In this document: positions 12,701 through 47,405 of the stretch, piece by piece
Position numbering within the stretch: the stretch's first letter is position 1
Layout: each line of letters starts with the position of its first letter
NCBI GenBank assembly: GCA_012861695.1
Contig: JAAOOA010000086.1
Span: forward strand, 25,701,301-25,765,300
Origin: Trematomus loennbergii
Taxonomy: Eukaryota > Chordata > Actinopteri > Perciformes > Nototheniidae
Direction: 5' to 3'
Length of the DNA stretch: 64,000 bases
Notes under the pieces: generated by a model
What the model was told of the DNA's origin: nothing
The model's database searches: none
The model's input: only the letters and a program-made list of their open reading frames with translations
Made by a program: the position numbers and the translations under genes

Positions 12701-12730
12701 GAGGAGAGAGAGAGAGAGAGTGTGTGTGTC

Positions 12731-12784
<54 letters not shown>

Positions 12785-12830
12785 CAGAGAGAGAGAGAGA
12801 GAGAGGGAGAGTCTGTGTCTGTGTGTTTGT

Positions 12831-12870
<40 letters not shown>

Positions 12871-12871
12871 T

Positions 12872-12911
<40 letters not shown>

Positions 12912-12936
12912 GAGAGACAGAGAGAGAGAGTGTGTT

Positions 12937-12977
<41 letters not shown>
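12700..12977. repeat. Compound (GA)n/(GT)n microsatellite
   Basis: Alternating GA and GT runs. The tract sits at the border of a dispersed repeat (12990-13250) whose inverted copy at 18705-18955 also ends in a long CT/GA tract. Confidence 0.95.
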
Positions 12978-12981
<4 letters not shown>

Positions 12982-12989
12982 AGAGAGAG

Positions 12990-13250
12990 AATGAAATGAA
13001 CAGTTAGAACTGACTGCTGTCAGTTGGAGTGATGACACCATCGTGTTCCATTACACAGGTGTTTTATAGTTGAGCTAACGAGCTCTGTAGAGATCAGAGG
13101 TTTGCATTGTTCTGAATGAGAGATAAACCTCTTACATGTGAACGTTTTGTGGAAGAACGTAACAGATATCTGTGAAATTTCAAAATGAAGCATGTCAAGG
13201 AAGTTGAGTATCTGAAGTGTAATTTTTGTGTACTTTCGGGTTAATAATGT
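12990..13250. repeat. Dispersed repeat, inverted copy at 18705-18955
   Basis: The stretch from GACTGCTGTCAGTTGGAGTG to GGAAGTTGAGTATCTGAAGTG matches the reverse complement of 18735-18955 over about 220 bp with few changes. Both copies abut a GA/CT microsatellite on the same side, so the microsatellite is probably part of the mobile unit. Confidence 0.85.
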
Positions 13251-13973
13251 GGCCTTTTTGGCAGTTTAACTAAAGGTGTACGGCTGCTGCTGTGAGGAAA
13301 TATCAGCCTGAAATTACAATGGGTTTTAATGGAGACATGTTGAAAGTTTTTGTCACTTCATGCCCTCAAGAGGCATTTTGTTTAATTATTTTTTGCTTAA
13401 TTATTTGTCATTTTTCAAGCTACGAGATGTTTTCCTACGTTTGTCATGAAAAGTATGTCTCAGGAATGTAGGGTTTGGGAATTATGGCAGTTTTAAAAAA
13501 AATATGAAGGCACATTTCAAGATTTCTTACCCTCTAGCTGTGACATCACGCACTCTAGTTAATGTTAAAATCTGAAGAAAACCTCTTTACCAAGGTCTGA
13601 ACAATGTTTAATATCTCTAAAGTAAGAATCAGATTTAAAAGTTGTGGTACACGAATAATGTCAGAAAGAGTGTAACATTTTAAAGTTGGAATGAGGTTTC
13701 TGAGTGAAAGTATGAATGAACAGTTAGCAGTTGAAGTTGCATGAAGATGTTCAAGTCTGAAGATTTTCTCCATTGACTTCAATGGTTAAAAATGATGAAT
13801 TATGGGATGTATCTCTGGAATTATGAAAGTTATGAATAATCCAAATGATAGCCTGCGATTCCCGACCGAGCTGAACGTTTTGATGTTTGAATGGAGTCTG
13901 CGATGTTGAATGCAGGAAGAGAAGAGTGTGCAAAGTTCCGGCGGAATAATAATAATTTTGTCCGTAGAATAAC

Positions 13974-14010
13974 ATTTAGTTGGAATGCTGTATCAGCATT
14001 CCAACTAAAT
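13974..14010. repeat. Perfect hairpin, 17-bp arms
   Basis: ATTTAGTTGGAATGCTG (13974-13990) and its exact complement CAGCATTCCAACTAAAT (13994-14010) are separated by TAT. It looks like the terminal hairpin of a fish repeat family; the repeat body probably extends left to about 12990. Confidence 0.8.
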
Positions 14011-14246
14011 TAGAAATGTATTTAAGTATTAAGTTTGCTAAAGATACTCAGTCTGAATATAGCATGTCTCCCTCTGGAGACGTTACAGATGTAAAAATAT
14101 GAATGTGATATAATACTCGGGTAATATTTCAGTCTTAATTTAGTGGAATGCTTTCCAGCCCTTTTTATTCTCAGAAACTCAGACGTGTTCTCAGGACGTC
14201 TGGCTCCTTATTGTTTATCACAACCGTACTTCCTCTTCCTATTTAA

Positions 14247-14250
<4 letters not shown>

Positions 14251-14321
<71 letters not shown>

Positions 14322-14331
14322 CACACACACA
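14251..14331. repeat. (CA)n microsatellite
   Basis: CA repeat with two interruptions. The surrounding 14011-14670 segment shows no gene. Confidence 0.95.
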
Positions 14332-14675
14332 CCTCATCATGCTGTTGATAAAGTAATCTTGTTTATTTCCATGTTGTTGTTAAAGATGAGTTATTGTCTT
14401 TCTCTTCATGTATTATTGTATGAATGCTTTCATTAAAGAGTGTACGATGAGCTCTGTGGAGTGGATGAATGAAAGTAAAATGAGAATTACTTTATCATTA
14501 GCTTTAGATAAAAACAAACTTTAACAAAACGTTGAATGTGTGTGTGTTATTGACAGATGTCTCGGCAATCACACGGTGAATGTGAAAATAAATCTAATGT
14601 TTGTACTTCTTCGATCCGCCAGCGGGAGTTGACACCTACGTCCAGCTTTAGATGCTAATGCTAATGCTGATATTA

Positions 14676-14852
14676 CATGTTAGACGCTTTTATCCAAAGC
14701 AATTTACATACTCAATACTGTGGACAATCCCCACAGGAGCTATTTGGGGTGAAGTGTCTCAGGGACACAACGACATGCTGACTGCAGTGGGTTTGAACCT
14801 GTGACCCCTGATCCCAACACCAAGTCTATCCACTGCGCCACACGCCTAATAC
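14676..14852 (-). mobile_element. tRNA-derived SINE, reverse orientation
   Basis: The copy reads in reverse: TTAGACGCTTTTATCCAAAG near the left end is the complement of the conserved tail. GGACACAACGACATGCTGAC lies in the middle, and the tRNA-like head with B box (GGTTTGAACCTGTGACCCC region) is at the right. It is the same family as 4495-4684. Confidence 0.85.
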
Positions 14853-14860
14853 TAAAAGTA

Positions 14861-15085
14861 TTGCAAATGCTAATGCTTATAGTAAAGCTAATACTGATGC
14901 TAATACTAATACTAATACTAATAGTAATACAAAATGCTAATGCTGATAGTAATGCTAATACTAATACTAATGTTAATGCTAATACAAATACTAATGCTAA
15001 TAGTAATGCTAATGCACATAGAAATACTAATGCTAATACTTATGCTAATACTAATGCTAATAGTAATGCTAATGCTGATTTTACA
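14861..15085. repeat. GCTAAT/ACTAAT hexanucleotide array
   Basis: Degenerate six-base units AATGCT and AATACT alternate for about 220 bp. Both strands are open in the period frame, giving only Asn/Ala/Thr or Ile/Ser repeats. It is not a gene. Confidence 0.9.
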
Positions 15086-15380
15086 GAAGAGTTGAAATGG
15101 GAGGTAATAACTTTTCACCATGAGATGCATATCTGTTGCACTGTCTGTGTGACATGTATTAGACCCAGGATATCATTGTATAAACTCTAGTTATCACAAC
15201 GGAAAAATACTAACTTCTACTGATAAGTTCTGATTATTTGGACTAAACAACGTGTCCATGAAACAGAAACAGTTACTTCATCACTGTGTGTCTCTATGAC
15301 CCGCTCACATGTTTCCTTCAACATGTTTGATTACAAACAGCTGTGCAGAGACCGCAGTGTGTGTGTGTGTGTGTGTGTGT

Positions 15381-15417
<37 letters not shown>

Positions 15418-15733
15418 CCTCTGTATAACCCTTCATACAGTAGGTGAGTCAGCGCTGCACCCACACCGTTCCTCACAACGTGCTAACACGGTGACTCAGA
15501 GCTGAAGAGAGTCACCGTGTTAGACAAACAAACATTAGAAAAACAAAAAACACTCTTTATTATTATTTTATTGATGCATTAATGTGTCCGTAACTAGAGC
15601 TGGGGTCAGTCAGAGAAAGACTCAGTGCAGTGGAAGTAAAGTCAACTTTATCAGAACATTTTGTAAATTAAAACATTTTTTGTGTTTCTGGTTTGTTTGG
15701 CTGACAACAGAATCACATGATGAGTCATTTGTA

Positions 15734-15812
<79 letters not shown>

Positions 15813-15830
15813 ACACACACACACACACAC

Positions 15831-15899
<69 letters not shown>

Positions 15900-15949
15900 G
15901 TGTGAAGCTCCCGACCCCGGGTCATGTGACTGTTCTTCTCTATGCAGCG
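15086..15949. other. Spacer before bnipl with (GT)n and (CA)n tracts
   Basis: (GT)n lies at about 15358-15415 and (CA)n at about 15734-15898. The (CA)n lies about 50 bp 3' of the bnipl stop codon, so it is probably in the bnipl 3' UTR, read there as (GT)n. Nothing else protein-like is seen. Confidence 0.7.
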
Positions 15950-20152
<4,203 letters not shown>

Positions 20153-20193
20153 CTGCAGACAGGAAGTGAGGTCACACATTAAATGGACAGAAG

Positions 20194-20863
20194 TATAGAG
20201 AGGCGAAGTCCCTCCCCTTCCGGTGGACCTCCATGCGACCTTATTTCGGAAAAGTTATGCATTGAAGTCAATGGAGAGAGAAAGATTATCTTTCGATCCC
20301 GTTTGAATTGTGCCACGAATTACACATATGATGTTTGTTAATTTAAAAGATAATTTTGCATGTCAAAAAGAAAAAAAATGTGTCGTAAAAAATGTGAAGT
20401 AACACTTTTTTGTGTGAAAACGCTCAATGAACTACATCTCCCGTCTCGCACCACACACCAAGACGGCCGTCACGTTGGCACATTTCACTTCTTTCTTTCA
20501 GAATGAGGCGCAAAGTATTAAAAGAGGTGAAAATCACTACAAGTCTGGGCATGTTGAGAGCTGTACATGCACAAGGGGAGTTAGTCGGTTCGTAAGAGCC
20601 AGCATGCGGGACGGGACTCTGGGATTTGTAGTCTTTCTAGTTGCGTATTTTTCATAGTCTTATATTTCAACATTTTTACGACAAACTGACTTTTTTGACA
20701 TGGAAATTATTTTTAAGATTGACAAACATCATATGTGTAATTCGTGGCACAATTCAAACGGGATCGAAAGATAATCTTTCTCTCCCCATTGACTTCAATA
20801 CATACTTTTCAGAAATAAGGTCCCATGAGTCGGAAGTAGATGGGTGGGACTTCGCCCTCTATA
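20194..20863. mobile_element. Palindromic MITE in bnipl
   Basis: Inverted ends TATAGAGAGGCGAAGTCCC and GGGACTTCGCCCTCTATA. Long inner arms also pair (AAAGATTATCTTTCGATCCC against GGGATCGAAAGATAATCTTT). No transposase frame. Two inverted ACTACATCTCCC-like motifs lie in its centre (20430 and 20625). Confidence 0.85.
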
Positions 20864-21418
20864 GCATTAAGTATTAGTGTTAATTATGAAGTATAAATAT
20901 ATGTAAAGTATTTGATCAGTAACTCCACCTGGCCTCTGATTGGACAGCAGCTCCACGGCTCCTGGAGACAGGAAGTCACTTTTCATCTTTCACACGTTTT
21001 GTTCACTTTTAACCTCTTTTGGGATTTCCTCACATATTTCTCACGTGTGTTCTTTTCACATCGTTTAAGACATTTACGTTTCAGAAAGTCTGAAACTCTT
21101 TTCTCACAAAACGTCAGGAAACATTTCCTAAGTTTTTAAAAATGTATTTGATATATTATTGATATCTTCTAATGAAGTAAAACACATGAAACCACGAAGT
21201 AGAAAATTCTCCTGTGAGTTCATTTTAACCTAAAAACTAATTCTTCTTCTTCTGTCCTCTCGTCTAACGGACAGAAAGAGACGAGGACTGGAAACAAAAC
21301 AACAACAACAACAACAAATCACCTAACAGAATACTTATACCCAAATACATTACATTTAAAAAATCTGTTTAACGTTTATAACTGTAAAAAAACAATACCT
21401 GACTTCCTGTTACTTTAC

Positions 21419-22325
21419 CTGAGAGAGCAGCAGCTGTTACAGGACGGCCAGTATCTGTGGCAGTATTCCCAGTACTAGTGTCTGTAGTAGTATTCCCAGT
21501 ACTAGGGTCTGTAGTAGTATTCCCAGTACTAGTGTCTGTAGTAGTATTGGTAATACTGGTAGTATAGTTCTGTAGTAGTATTCCCAGTACTAGTGTCTGT
21601 AGTAGTATTCCCAGTACTGGTGTCTGTAGTAGTATTCCAGTACTAGTGTCTGTAGTAGTATTCCCAGTACTAGTGTCTGTAGTAGTATTGACAGTACTAG
21701 TGTCTGTAGTAGTATTCCCAGTACTAGTGTCTGTAGTAGTATTCCAGTACTAGTGTCTGTAGTAGTATTCCCAGTACTAGTGTCTGTAGTAGTATTCCCA
21801 GTACTAGTGTCTGTAGTAGTATTCCCAGTACTAGTGTCTGTAGTAGTATTCCCAGTACTAGTGTCTGTAGTAGTATTCCCAGTACTAGTGTCTGTAGTAG
21901 TATTCCCAGTACTAGTGTCTGTAGTAGTATTGGCAGTACTGGTAGTAGTATCTTTAGCAGTACTGGTAGTATCTGCAGTATTCCCAGTACTGGTAGTATC
22001 TGCAGTATTGGCAGTACTGGTAGTATCTGCAGTATTGGCAGTACTGGTAGTATCTGCAGTATTGGCAGTACTGGTAGTATCTGTAGTATTGGCAGTACTT
22101 GTAGTATCAGTAGTACTGGTAGTATCAGTAGTATCTGCAGTACTGGTAGTATCTGCAGTATCAGTGCTGTTGTTCAGAGACCTGCGCACACAGAGGCTTC
22201 ACTGGTTAAACTGTACATCAACACAGAGACACTTTTATGTATTTATTAAGTGAAGTTATAAAGTTGACCTCTGACCTCAGGGTGTCTCCTCCTCTTCCTC
22301 CTCCTCCTCTTCCTCTGGACTCCAT
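21419..22325 (-). CDS. Candidate 5' exons of bnipl (start exon plus repeat-coding exon)
   Basis: Minus strand: ATG at 22325 opens a 50-base exon ending CTGAG|GTCAGA at 22276. An acceptor TGTGCGCAG then leads into 22181-21419, which ends CTCTCAG|GTAAAG. The phases fit, giving L-R-S-L-N-N-S into a long Thr/Asp/Ser-rich repeat. The exon is mostly a 27-bp minisatellite, so it stays open in one frame (NTTTDTSTG units) except where single bases are missing. No family member I know has such a segment, and the usual acidic EEWQDE-type start is absent. The open frame may simply be a product of a period divisible by three. Treat as a hypothesis. Confidence 0.25.
21440..22160. repeat. 27-bp minisatellite with related 15-24-bp units
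   Basis: Units AGTACTAGTGTCTGTAGTAG plus TATTCCC dominate from 21470 to 21930; variants with GGTAGTATCTGCAGTATTGG follow to 22160. The 27-bp period keeps a frame open, interrupted by single missing C residues at about 21633 and 21745. Confidence 0.95.
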
Positions 22326-22431
22326 GACCCTCCTGCTGACAGATGACCTCATTACTCTCAGTTAATTCTTAGATCCATAAACAGGTGTTTCTGTGACGGT
22401 TCACTTTTGGATTTGTCAAAGTGTTTATGTT

Positions 22432-23280
22432 TTAAAGGTCTCCTATCATGCAAAAGTCACTTTCTGATGTCTTTTCTACATCAACATGTGTCCCCGGTGT
22501 GTCCCCGGCGTGTCCCCGGCGTGTCCCCGGCGTATCCCCGGCGTGTCCCGGCGTGTCCCCGGCGTATCCCCGGCGTGTCCCCGGCGTATCCCCGGCGTGT
22601 CCCTGGCGTATCCCGGTGTGTCCCGGTGTATCCCCGGCGTGTCCCCGGTGTGTCAGGGAACTCACGCAGCGTCAGAAAATAAAACCCTCTCTCTTTTCCT
22701 CCGTACCCAAATCTCTAAAAACGGGGGAACAACGGAGCTGATCCAGATTTGCGTCCGATATGATGTAATATCTGAAATGTGGACCCACGGCCCTATCAGA
22801 AACGTTGCTATCAGAAACAATGCCCGACTGTTTTGGACGTAATATGGTCGGTGTTTACATTAGCATCGCTAACACTCAGAGCTAACCTGTACTGGAGAGC
22901 ATGTGTGTGAAGAAGCAGGAAATAAAAAGGAACTCACCTTGTGGTATAACCGGCAAGAGAGAAAGCTTTGAGCTCCATACTGTTTCAGAAATAATCCTTG
23001 ATAATCCATGATATGGCGTTTCATCACGGCAGTATTTAGTTTAGACAGTAGCTGCCGGGTCCCGCATGAGCTCAGCCCCCTCCTTTTTGATTTGTTAAAG
23101 CTTTATACCCAGAATCATCACTTTTGAACCAGGAAGTGAAATAGAGGGATATGAGGCATGGCTAGAATGGGTGATCTGTTTGGTATTTTGAGCAAAACAC
23201 TTCATAGACATGTGTTTTATATATTTGTATATATCTGAGACCTATGCTATTGCCTAGAAATAGCATGATAGGTGACCTCT
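22432..23280. mobile_element. MITE with TTTAAAGG(T/G)...CCTATCATGC end
   Basis: The left end TTTAAAGGTCTCCTATCATGC and the right end GCATGATAGGTGACCTCT are inverted copies. A second copy lies at 38563-39235, a cut-off third at 63941-64000, and a fragment at about 54115-54180. This copy carries an internal 10-11-bp minisatellite of GTCCCCGGCGT units (22491-22650) that is short in the 38563 copy. Confidence 0.88.
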
Positions 23281-23755
23281 AACACTTTTTTGTTTTAGAT
23301 TTATTTTCTGTGAATGTTTGGGACATTTTCCAGCAATTTCTTTTATACCTTTTGGGAATTTTTCTACATATTTGTCCGACATCCTCACACATTTTGTGGA
23401 CATTTACACACATGTTTCAGAGATATTCTTTTCTACAAGTAAACAGCTCGTTATGCATATTTGTTTCACTTATTTCACTTCATTTTTGATATTTTTCTGC
23501 ACTTTTTGAAGTAAGTTTTGGTGATTTTTAAGGATCTTTACACATATTTTTTGGAAATGTTTTAATTATATTTCGGCTAATTTTTCTGACACTTATAACA
23601 TTTGATTCATAAATATTTCTGCAATTTTTTCGCAAACGTTCAGGACATCTTTCTGGACATTTTTACATATTCTTTGGAAATATTTACTCACATTTCAGAT
23701 CTCTTTCAGATCTCTTTCAGACATGTCTGGTATATGTTTCCCCCTCCAGTAGCGT
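23281..23755. other. AT-rich spacer, degenerate repeat
   Basis: Loosely repeated phrases (TTTTTCTACATATTTG, TTTCAGATCTC) suggest an old decayed tandem repeat. No gene is seen. Confidence 0.5.
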
Positions 23756-23760
23756 GTGAT

Positions 23761-23762
<2 letters not shown>

Positions 23763-23842
<80 letters not shown>

Positions 23843-24136
23843 TAAACGCTCTCCAACAGGATGGCGATGGTTAAGAAAACAAACTTTAACAATAACAAGA
23901 TTCAGAGCAGAAATCCAAAGTAAAAACTCACAGCAGCTCGTGTTCCTCCGGGAGTCGACAGGAAGCTCGATCACACTCAGATGAGAGACAGACAGGAGAG
24001 AGACAGACAGGTGAGTCAGACAGGTGAGGTGAGAGAGAGGTGAGACAGGTAAAGTAGGTGAGGACAAACTGCCGGAGACTCAGAGAGAAACCATCACAGA
24101 GACTTTTTCCGAGTGTATGAGCGGACTCTAACACCT

Positions 24137-24188
<52 letters not shown>

Positions 24189-24293
24189 CAACAACAGGTC
24201 CTGCAGAGGCGTGACTGTATGACTGTCAGGGTGAGGCTGCAGCGTGCTGCTACCTGCAGAGGGTGTGTGTGTGTTGCACAAGGATTAGCTATT

Positions 24294-24358
<65 letters not shown>
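23763..24358. repeat. Three (GT)n tracts and bnipl upstream sequence
   Basis: (GT)n runs lie at 23763-23839, 24141-24184 and 24296-24358. Between them, on the minus strand, the stretch ending ACGAGCTGCT|GTGAGTTTTT at about 23926 has a strong donor and could be the 5' UTR exon of bnipl. That exon call is weak. Confidence 0.6.
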
Positions 24359-24359
<1 letters not shown>

Positions 24360-24949
24360 CTGAGGTGTTAAAGCAGGGTTGGTCTGATGACAGTGAATTG
24401 TTGTTGTAACTGAATATAAGTTATAAACAGGTTTTTGTAAATAGTGACTAAATCTGTTTCAATTAAACAAAAAAAGAGGATTCTTTTAGTGTTTCTTAAA
24501 AATACACGTTGACATAACGCAGTTCATACAACGCAAACACAGAGGACTTTAAAGTCAAATTAAAGTGACAAAATGCAAAATCAAACGTCACATGAAGCTA
24601 TCTGCTAACACCAGGTCTTTAGTGAACAAAGACACATCTTATTATTTAGTGGAACCAAACCTCACTGAAGTTTACTCTGGAGGGAGAACATCTACTTCCT
24701 GTTTGTGTTGTGAACCAGCAGAGGGCGACAGGAAGCCAGATCACTGTGTGTTTAAGTGTTTAAGTCATTTATTTTCTGTCAAATTAAGTTGCCTTAAAAA
24801 TACACAGTGACCAAATCTAATACATTTCATATAAAGTGTAATATTATTATTTAATATTTTCTGAACAGATAAAATACAGTAAGTAAAAACGTAATATTGC
24901 AATATTTACATTTGAATTATTATGTATCCTCGCTGTTCCCTGACCTGTG

Positions 24950-25129
24950 CTCCCCCCCCCCCGGACAGCAGGTGGCGGTGAAGCTCCAGGCTTTAAACCC
25001 GGACGTGACGCGGTGTTGTTGGTTCCTGGTGGGCGGGGCTTAATGTCTGTAAACAGTTAGCATGTTAGCATGTAGCTCAGGAGCAGCACCAACACAGCTG
25101 ATTAACGGACTCCGGTGCCGGTGCTCCCG
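24950..25129 (+). promoter_or_regulatory. Probable mindy1 first (non-coding) exon and promoter
   Basis: A GC-richer stretch (GGTGGCGGTGAAGC, GACGTGACGCGG, GGGCGGGGCTTAATG) ends at a strong donor CTCCCG|GTAAGA at 25129/25130. It lies upstream of the first mindy1 coding exon on the same strand. On the opposite strand bnipl begins to the left, so the two genes are head to head, about 1 kb apart if the 23926 exon is real. Confidence 0.45.
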
Positions 25130-25289
25130 GTAAGACTCCCGTTATTCTGTAGACATTATGTTCTGCTGGGTGTGAAGAGGTTAGCGAGGTTGTATCGATA
25201 TAGGTAACAGATCTGTTAACGGAACAACAGCTAACTTGAGCTAAGTTAGCTTAGGATGCTGCCGTCATGCTAACAGAAGCTGCTTAAAG

Positions 25290-25540
25290 CTGTCTGTTTT
25301 CTGTCTGTTTTCTCTCTGTTTCTGTCTGTTTTCTGTCTGTTTTCTGCCTGTTTTCTCTCTGTTTTCTCTCTGTTTTCTGTTTCTGCCTGTTTTCTCTCTG
25401 TTTTCTGCCTGTTTTCTCTCTGTTTTCTGTCTGTTTTCTGTTTTCTGCCTGTTTTCTCTCTGTTTTCTGTCTGTTTTCTCTCTGTTTTCTGCTTGTTTTC
25501 TCTCTGTTTTCTCTGTTTTCTGTCTGTTTTCTGCTAGACT
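25290..25540. repeat. CTGTTTTCT pyrimidine-rich tandem repeat
   Basis: Units of CTGTTTTCTGTCTGTTTTCTC of about 11 bp alternate. It grades directly into the next minisatellite. Confidence 0.93.
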
Positions 25541-26105
25541 CCTAGTACTAGACTCCTGGTACTAGACTAGACTCATGGTACTAGACTCCTAGTACTAGAC
25601 TCCTGGTGCTAGACTCCTAGTACTAGACTCCTGGTGCTAGACTCCTGGTGCTAGACTCCTGGCGCTAGACTCCTAGTACTAGACTCCTGGTACTAGACTA
25701 GACTCCTGGTGCTAGACTCCTGGTGCTAGACTCCTGGTGCTAGATCCTGGTGCTAGACTCCTGGCGCTAGACTCCTAGCGCTAGACTCCTGGTACTAGAC
25801 TCCTGGCGCTAGACTCCTAGTGCTAGACTCCTGGTGCTAGACTCCTGGTACTAGACTCCTGGTGCTAGACTCCTGGTGCTAGACTCCTGGTGCTAGACTC
25901 CTGGCGCTAGACTCCTGGTACTAGACTAGACTCCTGGTGCTAGACTCCTGGTGCTAGACTCCTAGCGCTAGACTCCTGGTGCTAGACTCCTAGTGCTAGA
26001 CTCCTAGTACTAGACTCCTGGTGCTAGACTCCTGGTGCTAGACTCCTAGTGCTAGACTCCTAGTACTAGACTCCTGGTGCTAGACTCCTGGTGCTAGACT
26101 AGGCT
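25541..26105. repeat. 14-bp minisatellite, about 40 units
   Basis: Units TAGACTCCTGGTGC / TAGACTCCTAGTAC repeat to 26105. Variation is confined to GGTGC, GGTAC, AGTAC and GGCGC. Confidence 0.97.
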
Positions 26106-26301
26106 GCCGCACCAGCAGCTGATGCTGGTGTCAGATTGAGGAAAAAATTCACCAGGAGAGTTTTCTTGACTAATAGAATGAATTCTGGGGGTTGGAGCTT
26201 AGACTTTCCGACTTTCAATTTGAAGGACCATCCTAATCCATCTATCTAGTTCCTTTACATCTCTTTATATCTCTCATGTTTCTGTAGTGGTTGTGTGTAG
26301 G

Positions 26302-28156
<1,855 letters not shown>

Positions 28157-28525
28157 GACAGGAGGACAGAGAGAGAGACAGGAGGACAGATAGAGTATTG
28201 ATCAGGGAGCAAGACGTGTGTGTGTGTTAACCTGACAAACGTCTTCTTTAATGATTTTCTACTTCCTGTTTGCTTCAGGTCTGACAGGAAGTCTGCTGAC
28301 AGGAGAAGAAGAAGTCCTGAACACCACAGAAGAAGAAGAAGAAGTTTATTACGTGATGTTTCGGGTCAGATAGAGGTCAGAGGTCATCCAGGGTCATGCT
28401 GGCTCCGCCCCCGTCTGACACCCACTTCCTGCTTCTCTACACATGAAGGCTTCAGCGTGATCTTTCTTCCAGACGCGTGTGCTTAGCGTGTTCTTAGCGT
28501 GTTCTTAGCGTGTTCACGTGTCGCC

Positions 28526-45332
<16,807 letters not shown>

Positions 45333-45376
45333 AGAGGACACACACACCACACACACACACACACCACACCACACAC

Positions 45377-45410
<34 letters not shown>

Positions 45411-45499
45411 CTCAGCTCGATGCCAAACCCCCAGTGCTTTGTTGTTTGCTGGCTGATGAAGGTTCACTTAAAGGGTCAATAACACATTTATTTATGGTC

Positions 45500-45505
45500 A
45501 ATAAA
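45500..45505 (+). terminator. Poly(A) signal of mindy1
   Basis: AATAAA lies 168 bases after the TAG stop, in a plain AT-rich setting after the (AC)n tract at 45340-45408. It is the first perfect hexamer after the stop. Confidence 0.6.
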
Positions 45506-45617
45506 ACCTTTAGAACATAAAGAAGAAGCTCTGCTTCATTTAACGTGGAATAAAAATGATCTTCAAAAATAAAATCAAAGAAATATAATTTTTCTCCACA
45601 GACTTTGTTATGAGAAA

Positions 45618-45832
45618 TGTATTCCTCTCCTCCCATCCCTCTTCCTCTCCTCCCATCCCCTCTTCCTCCCCCTCTTCCTCTCCTCCCCCTCTTCCTCTCC
45701 TCCCATCCCCTCTTCTCTCCTCTCTCTCCTCCCATCCCCTCTTCCTCTCCTCCCCCTCTTCCTCTCCTCCCATCCCCTCTTCCTCTCCTCTCCTCTCCTC
45801 CCCTCTTCTCTCCTCCCATCCCTCTTCCTCTC
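45618..45832. repeat. CCTCTTCCTCTCCTCCCAT polypyrimidine array
   Basis: Units of about 20-28 bp, all pyrimidine except one A per unit, with strong strand asymmetry. Such tracts can form triplex DNA. It lies just past the mindy1 poly(A) signal. Confidence 0.93.
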
Positions 45833-46654
45833 CGTTCGTGATATATAACGCATGTATTGGCCATAAATGCGTCCACGTGTGAGAGACTTTATTCTGTATT
45901 TAATGTAAATCTGAGGATTTCACTACAAAACTAAAAAAGCCTCGGTCGGATCAATAAGTGTCATAACTCGAACTCTAAGTGCATCCCGTCCTTCAGATGG
46001 ACCTGATGTTTGTTCCCCTGCAGGCGCTTCACTAAATACACCAATATCATTTCAATAAAACTTATATCATTATTTTGACCTTATCTCTGACTTCTTTATA
46101 TTTACGAGCCACATTCTGATTATTGTATTTATTTATGACTAAATAACTAATAACTTTGACCTAATGAATCAGAAGGTTGACTTTATATCTCAAATATACG
46201 ACTTGTCTCTAAAGAAAATATTATTGATGAAATCTCTAACATTTCGGACCTAAAAACTCTAAATATCTCTAATTGATTTAATACTTAAAGATTTCTCACA
46301 TTTATGAATAAGTATATTGTAATGTTCTCTGTATAATTGTGTCTTTATGAAACAAACATTACATTATAACTGATTTAGAACCTGCTGTGGAACAAAAGGG
46401 ACGTATTTCAAATAAAACATGTTTAATATCTGCTGAAACTGATTCTCAAAATAAATCTTCTTCCTGTTTTAAAGCCACGTGTTAAACCGCTGAGCAGACT
46501 TTCCCATCATGCCTCTCTCTGCGTGTTTTCGGGCGCGTCGCCGGTACTACCTGTTTGTCGTCCGGTGTTTTCAGACGTGTCGCCGCGCACGGATTAGCTT
46601 TGTATTTCATTTGTCATGTCAAATTATCAGTAAAAACTAAACAAATAAATGTCT
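45833..46654. other. AT-rich spacer, no gene seen
   Basis: No conserved frame, transposon end or array was recognised. AATAAA hexamers at several points are expected by chance in such composition. Confidence 0.6.
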
Positions 46655-47405
46655 GCTGTCGACTCTGTTTGTTCTCCCACATTTTTCACAATTTGAACAG
46701 AGGCTTATTTCCACAGGCGACCGATTTAGACACTTTATCTGAAATGGAAAAAGCTCCATCTCATTTTATAAAATTGCCTATTTCCCCTAAAGCAAAAGAA
46801 ACTCATTTTAAAATTGTTCAAAAATCTACCCGGTTTCTACTTTTTTAAATTCAAGATTTAAATTTGAAGTGGAACCATGTTCCTTTTGTAATGTATCTGA
46901 TGAATCGTTGGAACATTTATTTTTCTCATGCCCTTTTTCTGAATTGTTTTGGCCGAATGTGAGATTGGTTGTTACTTAAATTAACAAATATTCCGGCCTT
47001 CAAAATATATCACATTTTATATTATATTGATAATTTGGACTCTCCCATTTCTGATTTGGTAAATACCATTTACATTGTAGTAAATGGAGAGGAGGCAAGC
47101 CCTCCTTTCCCTGTTTCATAAATGAGTTCAAGTCCTTTTTTCTGTCCCTTAGAAAAATACAATCTTGTAAACTGTCTATAAAGATTTGCAATGACATTTC
47201 CAAATGGTTATTATTTTAAACTTAATGCCTCTTAAATGTTTTGTGCCTTTATGCTTTTTTCTTTCCCCTGGCTCTTATTGGATGTATTATTTATGTGATT
47301 TTGTCTTATTGTGAATGAATGTCTTGCACTTATGTTGATAAGTTGATGATATCCTCACCGAGATTTTGTATGTTTAAAAAATGTTCAATAAAAAAAAATA
47401 AAAAA
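46655..47405 (+). mobile_element. 5'-truncated LINE, 3' end of the reverse-transcriptase ORF
   Basis: The plus strand reads, with frame breaks, FKFEVEPCSFCNVSDESLE then HLFFSCPFSELFWPNV. This has the Cys-Cys / His-Cys spacing of the C-terminal finger of L1-type ORF2 proteins. The upstream part (about 46740-46845) reads EMEKAPSHFIKLPISPKAKE. The 3' end is AATAAAAAAAAATAAAAAA. GACT(C/T)TGTT occurs on both sides and may be the target duplication. Dead copy. Confidence 0.75.

Noticed and set aside
12052..13041. 329-codon open frame, minus strand
   Set aside because: It joins a CT/CA microsatellite (Leu/Ser/His/Thr) to tandem transposon-like sequence. No conserved domain was recognised.
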